DNA of 39,117 nucleotides. It comes from Oscillospiraceae bacterium (GTDB taxonomy: Bacteria > Bacillota > Clostridia > Oscillospirales > Oscillospiraceae). Shown here one piece after another: positions 1-9,237 of this stretch. The first letter of the stretch is position 1; each line of letters opens with the position of its first letter. The stretch covers positions 1 through 39,117 of the forward strand of contig JAHHSD010000015.1 in NCBI GenBank assembly GCA_020025425.1, written 5' to 3'. A program made the translations under genes and the position numbers. The notes beneath the pieces are model-generated. The model was not told where the DNA came from. It did not search any database and saw nothing but the letters and a program-made list of their open reading frames with translations.

Positions 1-1671
1 GTCCCTGATGTCCCCCCCATCCCCACTCCGCCAAAACAAAAGCCAAAAAACAAGAAGAAAATGACCAGGCAGCTCATTGCCCTTGGCGCAGTCGCCATTC
101 TGCTGGGTGTGGGCGGCTTCGCCCTCCATCGTTTTTTAAACTCTGACGATGGGCCTGGCGAGATCAATTCCGTTCCCGCCCAGATCGGCTCTATCCAAAG
201 CCGTGTATCGGGCCGCGGTACAGCCAATCCCAGCAAGCAGGAGGCCATCTCCCTGAACCTGAGCGGTACTGTGCAGGTCAAGGACGTCTATGTCAACGTA
301 GGCGATATGGTCACCGCCGGTCAGCCCCTCTACACCATTTTCAGCCAGGCCGCAGAGGACGCCGTGGCCGAAGCCCAGAAGGCGCTTAATGAGGAGCTGG
401 CCAAGCAGGATAAGCTGTCTGTCCAGGCGCCCTTCAGCGGAAAGCTGATTGATGTGAAGGATTTTCAGGTCGGACAAGTGGTATCCCCCGGCACCGAGGT
501 GGCAAAGCTGGTCAACGACCAGAAGCTGAAGCTCTCCCTCTATTTCAGCTACGCCTATGAGAAAAACATCCAGGTCGGTCAGCACGTCAGCGTGTCCATC
601 CCCGCCGTCATGGGTGTGTTCGACGGCACGGTGGAGCAGATCCACAAGGTCAGCTTTATCTCCCCTGAGGGAGCCGATCACTTTGAGGCGGTCATTACCT
701 TTAAAAATCCCGGCACCCTGACTGCCGGCATGAACGCCTCCGCCACCCTCACCGCTGCCGACGGCACAGACATCTATCCCTACGAGAACGGCAAGACAGA
801 GTACTATGAGGAGCGCCTCATCACTGCCGAGGCCGCCGGTCCCGTGGTTGGAATCGGAAATCTCCACAATTACTCCAAGATCTCCCAGGGTGAGACTCTG
901 CTCAGTCTGGGCGCCACCGATCTGGCCGCCACCATCGAGGAAAAGCAGAAGGCGCTGGACGAGGCTCTGAAGGAGCTCCAGAAGTTCAACGCCGTCTCCC
1001 CCATTGACGGCACCGTCATGTCCTGCAAGCTGGTTGCCGGAGAGAATCTGGAGATCAAAAACGGCGAGCCTGTGACCGTCATCACCATCTCCGACAACGC
1101 CAAGATGAAGGTGGTCATCCAGGTCAATGACCAGAACATCTCCTTTATCAAGCCCGACAGCACTGTGGAGCTGCGCGATTGGGACGGCAACACCTACATT
1201 GGAACTGTCACCAACATTGATATGAGCGGCGCCCAGCAGGGTCAGGGCCAGGGTATGGGCATGGGAATGGGCATGGGCCCCTCCGGTTTCCCTGTCACCC
1301 TGGAAGTGGACAATGCCAGCGGCTCTCTGTTTGGCGGTGCCAGCCTGAACTACTCCTTCGTCACCAAGGAGTCCTTGGACTGCATCACCGTCCCCACCAC
1401 CAGCATTCAGTATTTTGTCGATGCCGAGGGCAACCGTCAGGCCGTTGTCTTTGTCCAGCGGGACAGCCGCCCCGAGGACCTGCCTGAGCTGGAGCTTCCC
1501 ACCTTTGAGAAGGGCCAGGAGCGGCGCTTCCCCAGCGAGGCGGATGGCTTCTATCCCACCATCGTGGAGATCGGCCTCTCCGATCCCCAGAACGTAGAGA
1601 TCGTCTCCGGCCTGGAGGAGGGCGACATTGTCTTTGTCAATTACGTCGTGACGGAAAGCTCCGGCAGCTGA
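1..1671 (+). CDS. HlyD/MacA-like efflux periplasmic adaptor (5' end outside window)
   Basis: Membrane-fusion/adaptor subunit that would pair with the ABC ATPase and permease just downstream. The first ATG in the window is at 61, but the frame is open back to base 1 and encodes a Pro/Lys-rich stretch, and no good ribosome site precedes 61, so the gene probably starts upstream. Counting from the ATG at 61, a membrane anchor lies at about residues 5-25. A biotinyl/lipoyl-like half follows (about 65-95 and 120-150), and a second, similar half (about 310-345, motif SPIDGTV) suggests a duplicated adaptor core. A Gly/Met-rich loop (GMGMGMGMG) sits at about 398-407. The ATPase start is 13 bases after the stop, so this is one operon. 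In a Gram-positive the adaptor would sit outside the membrane. The exported substrate is unknown. Confidence 0.85.
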   Translation, partial: VPDVPPIPTPPKQKPKNKKKMTRQLIALGAVAILLGVGGFALHRFLNSDDGPGEINSVPAQIGSIQSRVSGRGTANPSKQEAISLNLSGTVQVKDVYVNVGDMVTAGQPLYTIFSQAAEDAVAEAQKALNEELAKQDKLSVQAPFSGKLIDVKDFQVGQVVSPGTEVAKLVNDQKLKLSLYFSYAYEKNIQVGQHVSVSIPAVMGVFDGTVEQIHKVSFISPEGADHFEAVITFKNPGTLTAGMNASATLTAADGTDIYPYENGKTEYYEERLITAEAAGPVVGIGNLHNYSKISQGETLLSLGATDLAATIEEKQKALDEALKELQKFNAVSPIDGTVMSCKLVAGENLEIKNGEPVTVITISDNAKMKVVIQVNDQNISFIKPDSTVELRDWDGNTYIGTVTNIDMSGAQQGQGQGMGMGMGMGPSGFPVTLEVDNASGSLFGGASLNYSFVTKESLDCITVPTTSIQYFVDAEGNRQAVVFVQRDSRPEDLPELELPTFEKGQERRFPSEADGFYPTIVEIGLSDPQNVEIVSGLEEGDIVFVNYVVTESSGS

Positions 1672-1684
1672 TAAGGAGTATGCC

Positions 1685-2380
1685 ATGCTCATTGATATCC
1701 GAAACATTTATAAAATTTATAATGAGGGCAAGGAAAGTGAGGTCCGCGCCTTGAACGGGGTCTCGCTCCAGATCGACCGGGGCGAGTTCGTGGCCATCGT
1801 CGGCCAGTCCGGTTCCGGTAAGTCCACCATGATGAATGTGCTGGGCTGTCTGGATATTCCCACTTATGGGGAGTATCACCTGAACGGCGCTGACGTCACC
1901 ACCATGAGCGACAAACAGCTGGCCCACATCCGGAACAAGGAGATCGGCTTCATCTTTCAGGGCTATAACCTGATCCAGGAGCTGGACGCTTTGGAAAATG
2001 TGACCCTGCCCCTCATCTACCAGGGTGTCTCCGTCTGGAATCGGGAGGATATCGCCATGGAGGCCCTGCGTCGGGTGGGCATGGACGGCCGTGCCCACCA
2101 CCGCCCCAGCGAAATGTCCGGCGGACAGCAGCAGCGGGTGGCCATCGCCAGAGCCATCGCCACCCGCCCCCCTATCATCATGGCAGATGAGCCCACCGGC
2201 GCGCTGGACTCCAGGACCGGTCACCACGTCCTGGAGATCCTGCGGGAGCTCTACCGCGAGGGGACCACAGTCCTGCTCATTACCCATGATGACGGCATCG
2301 CCGCCACCGCCCGCCGGGTGGTCCGTCTGTCTGACGGAAAGGTGATCGCCGACTATGATCAGGAGGTGGATTGGGAATGA
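1685..2380 (+). CDS. ABC transporter ATP-binding protein, MacB/LolD type
   Basis: Cytoplasmic ATPase of 231 residues that powers the adjacent FtsX-type permease. It has a Walker A motif (GQSGSGKST), Q-loop region (FIFQGYNL), ABC signature (MSGGQQQRVAIARA), Walker B (IIMADEPTGALD) and a switch His in LLITHD. The length is normal for the LolD/MacB/SalX family. The ATG at 1685 has an AAGGAG site about 8 bases upstream. The stop overlaps the permease start in an ATGA arrangement, so the two are translationally coupled. The order adaptor-ATPase-permease is typical of MacAB-like exporters of peptides, lipids or drugs in Firmicutes. Nothing in this protein reveals the substrate. Confidence 0.93.
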   Translation: MLIDIRNIYKIYNEGKESEVRALNGVSLQIDRGEFVAIVGQSGSGKSTMMNVLGCLDIPTYGEYHLNGADVTTMSDKQLAHIRNKEIGFIFQGYNLIQELDALENVTLPLIYQGVSVWNREDIAMEALRRVGMDGRAHHRPSEMSGGQQQRVAIARAIATRPPIIMADEPTGALDSRTGHHVLEILRELYREGTTVLLITHDDGIAATARRVVRLSDGKVIADYDQEVDWE

Positions 2381-3660
2381 CCATCTGGCAGTCCTTCAAA
2401 CTGGCGTTCAAGTCCATCTATATGAAGAAAATGCGCTCCTTCCTCACCATGCTGGGCATTATCATCGGCGTGGCCAGTGTGGTCATCATGGTGTCTGTGG
2501 TCCAGGGCCAGAATAAGAAGAATATGGAATTCTTCGAAAAAATGGGCAACAACAAGATCACTGTCCAGGCCGCCGCCTGGGACGACGCCACCGGCGAGAC
2601 CTCCCAGAAGCTGTACGACTACTGCCTGTCCCTCAGCGATCTGATCGACGGCATTACGCCGGATGCGGAGATTTACGGCCAAAAAATCACCATTCAGTAT
2701 GGCGCCAAAACCATTACCGTAAACGATGACAACAGCAGCATGACGGGAATGGACTTCGAGGCGATGGAAAACATGTGGGCCAAGCAGATGCACGTCAAAC
2801 TGGGCTCTGAACAGTATGGCATCTGCAACAACTACACCCTGGCCGGCGGGCGGGAGATGTCCTATCTGGACATTTCAAAGAAAAACCCGGTGTGTGTCCT
2901 GGGCTCAGGGGCCAAGCAGGAGCTCTTCGGCTTCACCGACCCGGTCAATGAGTACATCAGCATCAACGGCCAGCCCTTCCTGGTGGTCGGCTGGTACAAC
3001 TCCATGAACATTGAGTACTCGCCGGAGATGGATAACCTCTTTGTTCTCCCCTACACCTTCAATGATTCCATGAACCCAGGCCAGAACATCGAAAGCTATG
3101 TGGTCAAGGCCAAGAGCGTCGAGGCCACCACCAGCGCCATGACGCAGCTGGACGCCTTCCTGTCCGGCATGTTCCCCAAGGATGAGAACGGCAATTCCCA
3201 GTACGGCTACTATCGGGTGGGCAGCGACAACAGCTTCCAGGAGGACATGAAGAGCGCCAACCTGATGCAGTCCCTTGTGCTGGGCGCCATTGCCGGTATC
3301 TCTCTGCTGGTAGGCGGTATCGGCATTATGAACATCATGCTGGTCACTGTCACTGAGCGCACCCGGGAAATCGGCATCCGCAAGGCCATCGGCGCAGAGC
3401 GCAAGAGCATCATCACTCAGTTTTTGATCGAGGCCTCCGTGATTTGCAGCATCGGCGGCATTCTGGGCATCGGTCTTGGCTATGTGGGCACCATGATAGC
3501 CGGAAAGGTGATGAAGATTTCAGAAACTGCCCTGCTTCCAAGCCCTGCCATTACCATCGGTGCCTTCCTCTTCTCCGTGATCCTGGGCGTCATCTTTGGT
3601 ATGTACCCCGCCATTAAGGCCTCCGGTCTGCAGCCGGTGGTGGCCCTGCGGGCAGAATAA
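2377..3660 (+). CDS. ABC transporter permease, MacB/FtsX family
   Basis: Integral membrane partner of the preceding ATPase, 427 residues. One membrane span near the N-terminus (about 20-42, MLGIIIGVASVVIM) is followed by a large extracytoplasmic MacB_PCD-like domain (about 45-290) and three C-terminal spans. The latter include the conserved FtsX segment around NIMLVTVTERTREIGIRKAIGA. ATG 2377 is preferred over TTG 2371 because AGGAGG at 2361-2366 is correctly spaced for it and it forms the ATGA overlap with the ATPase stop. The SLH protein begins 15 bases after the stop and probably shares the transcript, which suggests a role in envelope or surface-layer biology. The substrate is unknown. 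Confidence 0.9.
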   Translation: MTIWQSFKLAFKSIYMKKMRSFLTMLGIIIGVASVVIMVSVVQGQNKKNMEFFEKMGNNKITVQAAAWDDATGETSQKLYDYCLSLSDLIDGITPDAEIYGQKITIQYGAKTITVNDDNSSMTGMDFEAMENMWAKQMHVKLGSEQYGICNNYTLAGGREMSYLDISKKNPVCVLGSGAKQELFGFTDPVNEYISINGQPFLVVGWYNSMNIEYSPEMDNLFVLPYTFNDSMNPGQNIESYVVKAKSVEATTSAMTQLDAFLSGMFPKDENGNSQYGYYRVGSDNSFQEDMKSANLMQSLVLGAIAGISLLVGGIGIMNIMLVTVTERTREIGIRKAIGAERKSIITQFLIEASVICSIGGILGIGLGYVGTMIAGKVMKISETALLPSPAITIGAFLFSVILGVIFGMYPAIKASGLQPVVALRAE

Positions 3661-3675
3661 GGAGTGATTGTACAC

Positions 3676-5964
3676 ATGAAATTCAAACGTCTCATCGCGT
3701 CGCTGGTGCTGTGCGCCACCCTGGCGTCCCTGGCGGTTCTCCCCGCCTCGGCGACCTCCTCCTTCAGCGACATCCATGACGGCCGCACTGCCGTCAATGC
3801 CGACGTGCTGCGCCTGATGGGCGTGGTCTCCGGCTCCGGCGGGAACACCTTCTCCCCCTCTGGCACCCTGACCCGCGCTCAGTTCTGCGTCATGGCCGTG
3901 AAGGTCATGGGACGGGGCGGCGATGTCCCCATTTACACCACCCGGACCATTTTCCGGGACGTACCCTCCGGCCACTGGGCCAACGGCTACATCAATCTGG
4001 CCTCCTCCATCACCATCGGCGGCAGCGAGGATCAGCCGGGCAGCCGCCTGATCTCCGGTGTGGGCGATGGAACCTTCCACCCCAACGAGCAGATCAGCTT
4101 TGCCCAGGCGGCCACCATCCTGGTCCGGATGCTGGGATACAGCGACGCTGATGTGGGCTCTGTCTGGCCCGCCGGCTACCTGAACCTGGCCAAATCCCTG
4201 AAGCTGACAGACGGGCTCGCCCTGGGCCCCAACTCTCCCCTGACCCGCGCCCAGGCGGCGCAGATGTTTGTCAATCTCCTGTCCACCAAGCAGAAGAGCG
4301 GCGCCCCCTTCTACGACAGCCTTGGCTCCGCTACCAAGAACGTGATCCTGCTGGCTGTGGGCGTCACGGGCGATGACCATGAGCCGGGCGCCATCCGCAC
4401 CTCCCAGGGCGTATATCAGCCCGTGGTGGATGGTGTGACCCCCACCGCACTCCAGGGACACAGAGGCACCATGGTCCTCAATGACCGCAATGAAATGGTC
4501 ACTTTCGTCCCCGACTCCAGCACTGCTGTTACCATCACTCTGTCCGGTGACGCCCAGGCCACCTTCCTGAAGGCCTCCGACGGCACCAAGTACACCATCG
4601 CCTCCACCACCCCCGCCTTCACCAGCGGCGGCGAGAAGCCCGACTCCACCTACGCGGACGTCTGGGTGGATCTGCGCTCCGGCGCTCAGGTCACCCTGTT
4701 CCTGGACGGCGGCAAGGTCATCGGCGTGTACTACTCCTCCGGCAGCCTGTCCTCCACCGAGGCCTATGTGGTCACCGGCCCGCTGAACAGCGCATCCTTC
4801 CACCAGCTCACCGGCGGCGTCACCAACTACACCATCAAGAAGGACAACGAGGTCATTCGCTTCAACGACATCAAGCCCTATGATGTTGTGACCTACGATC
4901 CCGTCTCCAACACCCTGCTGGTCAGCGACCTGCGCCTGACCTGTGTGTACGAGAAGGCAAATCCCAATCCCACCACACCCGAGACCATCTCCGTACTGGG
5001 CCATGACTTCCCCGTGCTGCCCAGCGCACAGGAGAGCATCAGCCAGTTCAAGATCGGTCAGTCCGTCTCCCTGCTGCTCACCGCTGACGGCAAGATCGCC
5101 GGCATGGCGGCCCCCAGTATGGCCACTCACACCACTGCAACCGGCCTGGCTGGCAGCGGCAGCGTCATGGTGGATCTGCCCAACGGCGGCACCCTCGAGC
5201 TGAAGGGCACTGTCCCTGAGACTGCTCAGGACCATGTGGTCACTGTCTCCGCCTCCAAGGGCGACAAGCTCAGCGCCAGCCGGATCGGCAGCGTCTCCAT
5301 CCCCGGCGACTTCAATGTGAAGGCCATGACCCTGGGCAGCTACAAGGTGGCCGCAGGCGTCAAGGTCTACGAGGAAGTGGGCGGCAGCGCTGTGGTGCCT
5401 CTGAGCCTGGCAGCCCTGGAGGCCGAGATGATCCCCCAGCGTCAGCTCTCCACTTACCACCTGAATAGCTCCGGCATGGTGGATATCCTCATCCTGAACT
5501 CTGTCACCGGCGACGCCTACACCTACGGCATGATGCACAAGGGCAGCCAGGAGTTCAGTGAGGGCGGCCTGAGCGGCTCCAACACCACCATCTCCATCAC
5601 CAACGGCACCGGCGGTCAGAGCGCTATCATCACCGGCGCGGCCTTTGAGGACGGCGGCTTCGGCGGCACCGTGGCCGGAGCCCGCGAGATCCACGGCACC
5701 CGTGTGGCAGCCGGCGTGATCTCTCTGGAGTCGGTCAGCGGTGTGAAGCGTGCAGACTTCTTCCAGAAGGACGGCGCCTGGTACGTCAATGCCAAGGGCA
5801 CTGTATATCAGGTCTCCTCCAAGGTGGAAGGCTACATCAAGGCCACCGACACCTGGTTCACCCAGGAGCAGAACCGTCTGGAGGCCATCCGGGCCTTCTC
5901 CAACGACATGACCGTCCACATCGACCCCGTGGGTCACAAGGTCCGTGTCATCGTCGTCAACTAA
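3676..5964 (+). CDS. Secreted S-layer homology (SLH) domain protein
   Basis: Predicted cell-surface protein of 762 residues. It has a signal peptide (basic MKFKR, hydrophobic core, PASA cleavage region near residue 26). At least two to three SLH repeats follow: FSDIHDG about 30-80, FRDVPSGHWANGYINLA about 95-160, and a third ending near LTRAQAAQMFVNLL at about 200. These bind pyruvylated or other secondary wall polymers. The remaining 550 residues are Ser/Thr/Gly-rich beta-type sequence that I do not recognise. ATG 3676 is preferred over GTG 3664 because the AAGGAG at 3659-3664 would overlap the GTG. The gene follows the ABC permease by 15 bases and ends before a strong terminator, so it is the last gene of the MacAB-like operon and may be its cargo or a wall-bound partner (inference). 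Confidence 0.85.
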   Translation: MKFKRLIASLVLCATLASLAVLPASATSSFSDIHDGRTAVNADVLRLMGVVSGSGGNTFSPSGTLTRAQFCVMAVKVMGRGGDVPIYTTRTIFRDVPSGHWANGYINLASSITIGGSEDQPGSRLISGVGDGTFHPNEQISFAQAATILVRMLGYSDADVGSVWPAGYLNLAKSLKLTDGLALGPNSPLTRAQAAQMFVNLLSTKQKSGAPFYDSLGSATKNVILLAVGVTGDDHEPGAIRTSQGVYQPVVDGVTPTALQGHRGTMVLNDRNEMVTFVPDSSTAVTITLSGDAQATFLKASDGTKYTIASTTPAFTSGGEKPDSTYADVWVDLRSGAQVTLFLDGGKVIGVYYSSGSLSSTEAYVVTGPLNSASFHQLTGGVTNYTIKKDNEVIRFNDIKPYDVVTYDPVSNTLLVSDLRLTCVYEKANPNPTTPETISVLGHDFPVLPSAQESISQFKIGQSVSLLLTADGKIAGMAAPSMATHTTATGLAGSGSVMVDLPNGGTLELKGTVPETAQDHVVTVSASKGDKLSASRIGSVSIPGDFNVKAMTLGSYKVAAGVKVYEEVGGSAVVPLSLAALEAEMIPQRQLSTYHLNSSGMVDILILNSVTGDAYTYGMMHKGSQEFSEGGLSGSNTTISITNGTGGQSAIITGAAFEDGGFGGTVAGAREIHGTRVAAGVISLESVSGVKRADFFQKDGAWYVNAKGTVYQVSSKVEGYIKATDTWFTQEQNRLEAIRAFSNDMTVHIDPVGHKVRVIVVN

Positions 5965-5989
5965 GCTTTCTCCCTCTCCCTTTACTCTT

Positions 5990-6026
5990 GGGGCCGGCGG
6001 ACAATCTGTCCGCCGGCCCCCTTTTT
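5990..6026 (+). terminator. Rho-independent terminator after the ABC/SLH operon
   Basis: A perfect 14-bp GC-rich stem (5990-6003 with 6007-6020) closes a 3-base loop and is followed by CTTTTT. It is one of the strongest terminators in the window and ends the adaptor-ATPase-permease-SLH transcript. Confidence 0.9.
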
Positions 6027-6071
6027 ATCATCCGGTCATCTTTACGCATAGAATGACCCGAGGTGAATTCT

Positions 6072-6248
6072 ATGTCCTGTCTGCTCTCCTCTGATCTTTG
6101 GTTTTTTCTGATCCTGGCGGCGGTGCTTGCCGCTGTTCTTGTGGTCGGACAGTCCACAGACAAAGCTGCCAAGCTGGCCGCTTTTTTCACTGTTCTGGGA
6201 GATGCTATGACTCTGCTGGCTCTCTATCCATCCCATTGTGCCCCATAA
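6072..6248 (+). CDS. Small hydrophobic protein of 58 residues (hypothetical)
   Basis: Short open frame starting at ATG 6072 with AGGTG at 6061-6065 as a plausible ribosome site. The predicted product is almost entirely hydrophobic, with one clear membrane span (about residues 9-26, FFLILAAVLAAVLVV) and a second weaker one (about 37-52). The frame lies between the strong terminator at 5990-6026 and the next SLH gene. No family is recognised. The sequence could be a real membrane miniprotein or chance coding potential. The ribosome site and the clean hydrophobic pattern favour a gene, but only comparison with relatives would settle it. Confidence 0.4.
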   Translation: MSCLLSSDLWFFLILAAVLAAVLVVGQSTDKAAKLAAFFTVLGDAMTLLALYPSHCAP

Positions 6249-6275
6249 CAGGAATACATATTTTTGAATATTATT

Positions 6276-6304
6276 TTGTCAGCGGCAAACAATAGGGATA
6301 CCAT
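6276..6304 (+). promoter_or_regulatory. Candidate promoter for the second SLH gene
   Basis: TTGTCA (6276-6281) and TACCAT (6299-6304) are separated by 17 bases, 24 bases upstream of the TTG start at 6328. The -35 is good and the -10 weak. Confidence 0.35.
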
Positions 6305-6327
6305 TTTAAAACAAGGAGGTCATCCCT

Positions 6328-7650
6328 TTGAGGCATCCAGCAGGTTTCCGCCGTATACTGGCTCACGGACTGATGCTCGTCCTTCTGGCGTCCACGGTCC
6401 TGCCGGTTTCCGCTCTGTTCCATCACACCAAGCAGTCTGACGTCAGGCCCGTTCCCACCTTTCACAAGCAGGTGATCAACGGTCACAGCGTCCCATTCTC
6501 CCCTGATGATTTTCTGTCCCCCGCCAGCGGCCCGGCCCTCTCCTCCATTACCATCACCGACCTGCCCGATCCCAGTGCAGGTCTGCTGACCGTAGGGGCC
6601 CAGCCTGTCACACCCGGGACCGTCATCGAACGCTCTGCCCTGGCCGGGCTCCGGTTCCAGTCCATGCCCCTGTCCTCCTGCCCGGAGGAAACCACATTCA
6701 CCTTCCGCCCAAACCGGACCGACGGCGCAGCCGGGAGCGAGACGCCCTTCACACTCCATCTTCTGTCCGAGCCCAACCAGGCCCCCATCGCCAAAAATAT
6801 GGACCTGTCCACCTATAAAAACGTGGCCCTCACCGGCTGGTTTGACGCCATGGACATGGACGGGGATGCCCTGACCTTCCAGCTCACCTCCACCCCCGCC
6901 CGCGGGGCGGTCACCCTGGCTGAGGACGGCTCCAGCCAGTTCGTCTACACCCCCTATGAGAACAAAACCGGAAAGGATTCCTTCTCCTATGTGGCAGTTG
7001 ACCCGGCCGGCAACGTCTCCCCGGAGGCCAAGGTGACCATCCGGATCGTCAAGCCCGACACCAAGGTCACCTATGCCGATATGGACGGCAATCCGGCCCA
7101 CAAGGCGTCCATCCGTCTGGCGGAGGAGGGCGTCTATGTGGGGTCCTACCGCAATGGCTCTTACTATTTCCAGCCCGATCAGACCGTCAGCCGGGGTGAG
7201 TTTCTCTCTATGGCCATGAGCGTGGCTGAGCTGGAGCCCCTGGAGGACGTCAGTGTCACCGGCTTCTACGATGACGCCGCCATCCCCACCTGGTGCAAGG
7301 GCTACGTCTCCTCCGCCCTGAAGGCGGGTGCCATTCAGGGCTCCGCTGACTCCAAGGGGCAGCCCGTATTCGGAGCGGACAGCACTGTGACGCTGGGTGA
7401 GGCCACTGTGATGCTGAACAGCCTGCTGAATATTTCCGACGTGCCTCAGGAGACCTTCTGCTCCACCGGACGCAGTCACTGGGCCGGACAGGCGGCCGCC
7501 AACCTCGCCTCCGCCGGTATCCTCCGCCCGGATCGCTCCGACGCCCAGGCCATGTCTGCCCCCATGACCATGGGTGAGGTAGCTGAGCTGCTGGACGGCG
7601 CTCTGGACGTGATGGCAAACCGACAGTCCGGAGCCTGGTTTCACCTGTAA
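6328..7650 (+). CDS. Secreted protein with cadherin/Ig-like domain and C-terminal SLH repeats
   Basis: Predicted surface protein of 440 residues starting at TTG 6328, preceded by AAGGAGG at the right distance. A signal peptide covers about residues 1-30 (hydrophobic LMLVLLASTVLPVSA). Residues about 150-245 resemble the cadherin-like/Big_9 fold: DMDGDALTFQL, then YTPYENKTGKDSFSYVAVD, then GNVSPEAKVTI. SLH-type segments follow at about 250-300, 310-370 and 380-435 (the last contains GRSHWAGQAAANLASAGIL). The arrangement puts the wall anchor at the C-terminus, the reverse of the upstream SLH protein. It would be a wall-attached adhesion or structural protein. Its ligand is unknown. A terminator follows immediately. 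Confidence 0.8.
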   Translation: MRHPAGFRRILAHGLMLVLLASTVLPVSALFHHTKQSDVRPVPTFHKQVINGHSVPFSPDDFLSPASGPALSSITITDLPDPSAGLLTVGAQPVTPGTVIERSALAGLRFQSMPLSSCPEETTFTFRPNRTDGAAGSETPFTLHLLSEPNQAPIAKNMDLSTYKNVALTGWFDAMDMDGDALTFQLTSTPARGAVTLAEDGSSQFVYTPYENKTGKDSFSYVAVDPAGNVSPEAKVTIRIVKPDTKVTYADMDGNPAHKASIRLAEEGVYVGSYRNGSYYFQPDQTVSRGEFLSMAMSVAELEPLEDVSVTGFYDDAAIPTWCKGYVSSALKAGAIQGSADSKGQPVFGADSTVTLGEATVMLNSLLNISDVPQETFCSTGRSHWAGQAAANLASAGILRPDRSDAQAMSAPMTMGEVAELLDGALDVMANRQSGAWFHL

Positions 7651-7656
7651 TCCCAA

Positions 7657-7691
7657 CGCGCCGCAGCGGATAACTCCCTGCGGCGCGTTTT
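7657..7691 (+). terminator. Rho-independent terminator after the second SLH gene
   Basis: A 10-bp GC stem (7657-7666 with 7678-7687) is followed by TTTTCTT, directly after the stop codon at 7650. Confidence 0.85.
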
Positions 7692-7713
7692 CTTCGATTC
7701 AATTAGATTTCAC

Positions 7714-7742
7714 TTGACAGAAAATCCCGAACGTGCAATACT
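7714..7742 (+). promoter_or_regulatory. Promoter of the glutamine synthetase gene
   Basis: TTGACA (7714-7719), a 17-base spacer and AATACT (7737-7742) form a vegetative-type promoter 56 bases upstream of the start. No clear GlnR or TnrA box was recognised. Confidence 0.65.
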
Positions 7743-7798
7743 GTTTTCATATTTAATTTCTGGGGTATTTATCCCAGACGATATGAAAGGGGCCGAGT

Positions 7799-9136
7799 GT
7801 GGATATGGCATATACAAAAGAAGATATTATCCGTTTGGTACACGAAAATGATATTGAGTTCATTCGGATGCAATTCGTCGATATTTTTGGCCAGTTGAAA
7901 AATGTTGCGATTACCGCTTCCCAGATTGAAAAGGCAGTCAACAACCAAATCATGTTCGACGGATCCTCCATTGAAGGCTATACCCGCATCAATGAATCCG
8001 ACCAGTATCTCTATCCCGACCTGAACAGCTTCACCATTTTTCCCTGGCTCACCGAGCACGGAAAAGTGGCCCGCATGATCTGTGACATCTACAATCCGGA
8101 CGGAACCCCCTTTGTGGGCGATCCCCGCGGCACCCTGCGCCAGGTCCTCAAGCGCGCCAACAACATGGGCTTTGATACCTTTAACATCGGGCCTGAGCTG
8201 GAATTTTTCCTGTTTGAGATGGATGAGCGCGGCCGCGCCACTACCATCACCCGGGACGAGGCCGGCTACTTCGATCTGGGCCCCCTGGATCACGGCGAGG
8301 CCGCCCGGCGTGACATCTGCCTGAATCTGGAACAGATGGACTTTGAAATCGAGGCCAGCCACCACGAATGTGCGGCCGGTCAGCACGAAATCGACTTCAA
8401 GTACACAGATGCGCTGGACAGCGCCGATAAGATCATGACCTTTAAGCTGGCGGTCAAGAGCCTGGCCCGCAACCACGGTCTCCACGCCACCTTTATGCCC
8501 AAGCCCATCTTCGGACAGGCCGGCTCCGGCATGCACATCAACATGTCCCTCTTCAAGGACGGCAAGAACGTGTTCTATGATGAAAACGGCGAGCGGGGAC
8601 TGTCTACGCTGGCCTATCAGTTCATCGCCGGTCTGCTGCTCCATGTCAAGGGCTTCACTGTGCTGACCAACCCCCTGGTCAACTCCTACAAGCGTCTGGT
8701 GCCCGGATACGAGGCCCCCTGCTACCGCGCCTGGTCAGCCTCCAACCGCTCCGCTCTGATCCGCATTCCCGCCTCCCGCGGACAGGCCACCCGCGTAGAG
8801 CTGCGCAGCCCCGATCCCAGCTGCAATCCCTATCTGGCCATTGCCGCCTGCCTGGCCGCCGGTCTGGATGGCATTGAGAAGGGGCTGATGCCTCCTCCCG
8901 GCATCACCGAGAACATCTACGAGATGGACCATGAGACCCGTTCCATGCACGGCATCGACGCCCTGCCCACTTCCCTGCACCAGGCTATGACCGAGATGCG
9001 CCACGATCCCCTCATCATGGACGTACTGGGCGAGCACATCTCCAGCCACTACCTCAACGGCAAGCAGAAGGAGTGGGACGAGTACTGCACCCGTGTTTCC
9101 AGCTGGGAGCTGGACAAGTATCTGGTCATCTACTGA
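7799..9136 (+). CDS. glnA: Glutamine synthetase, type I
   Basis: ATP-dependent ligation of ammonia to glutamate, a central nitrogen-assimilation enzyme of the cytoplasm. The 445 residues match the short GSI-alpha form of Firmicutes, which lacks the adenylylation insert. The N-terminal beta-grasp domain carries IEFIRMQFVDIFGQLKNV. The catalytic domain carries the GPELEFFLF metal site, the ASHHECAAGQHEIDF segment, the GSGMHINMSLF ATP/His region and the NSYKRLVPGYEAP loop. The GTG at 7799 is six bases after the weak AAAGGGG site; ATG 7805 is the alternative and changes only two residues. The gene has its own promoter. The downstream dapF starts 101 bases later without an obvious terminator, so read-through is possible. 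Confidence 0.96.
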   Translation: MDMAYTKEDIIRLVHENDIEFIRMQFVDIFGQLKNVAITASQIEKAVNNQIMFDGSSIEGYTRINESDQYLYPDLNSFTIFPWLTEHGKVARMICDIYNPDGTPFVGDPRGTLRQVLKRANNMGFDTFNIGPELEFFLFEMDERGRATTITRDEAGYFDLGPLDHGEAARRDICLNLEQMDFEIEASHHECAAGQHEIDFKYTDALDSADKIMTFKLAVKSLARNHGLHATFMPKPIFGQAGSGMHINMSLFKDGKNVFYDENGERGLSTLAYQFIAGLLLHVKGFTVLTNPLVNSYKRLVPGYEAPCYRAWSASNRSALIRIPASRGQATRVELRSPDPSCNPYLAIAACLAAGLDGIEKGLMPPPGITENIYEMDHETRSMHGIDALPTSLHQAMTEMRHDPLIMDVLGEHISSHYLNGKQKEWDEYCTRVSSWELDKYLVIY

Positions 9137-9237
9137 TCGTTCCAGCACTTTTATCTGTCTGAGACAGAGGAATACATACTCTCTCCAGCCCGTGCATAAG
9201 CTCTACTGCGAACTGTCCGCAGAAAGGGGCTTTCAGG

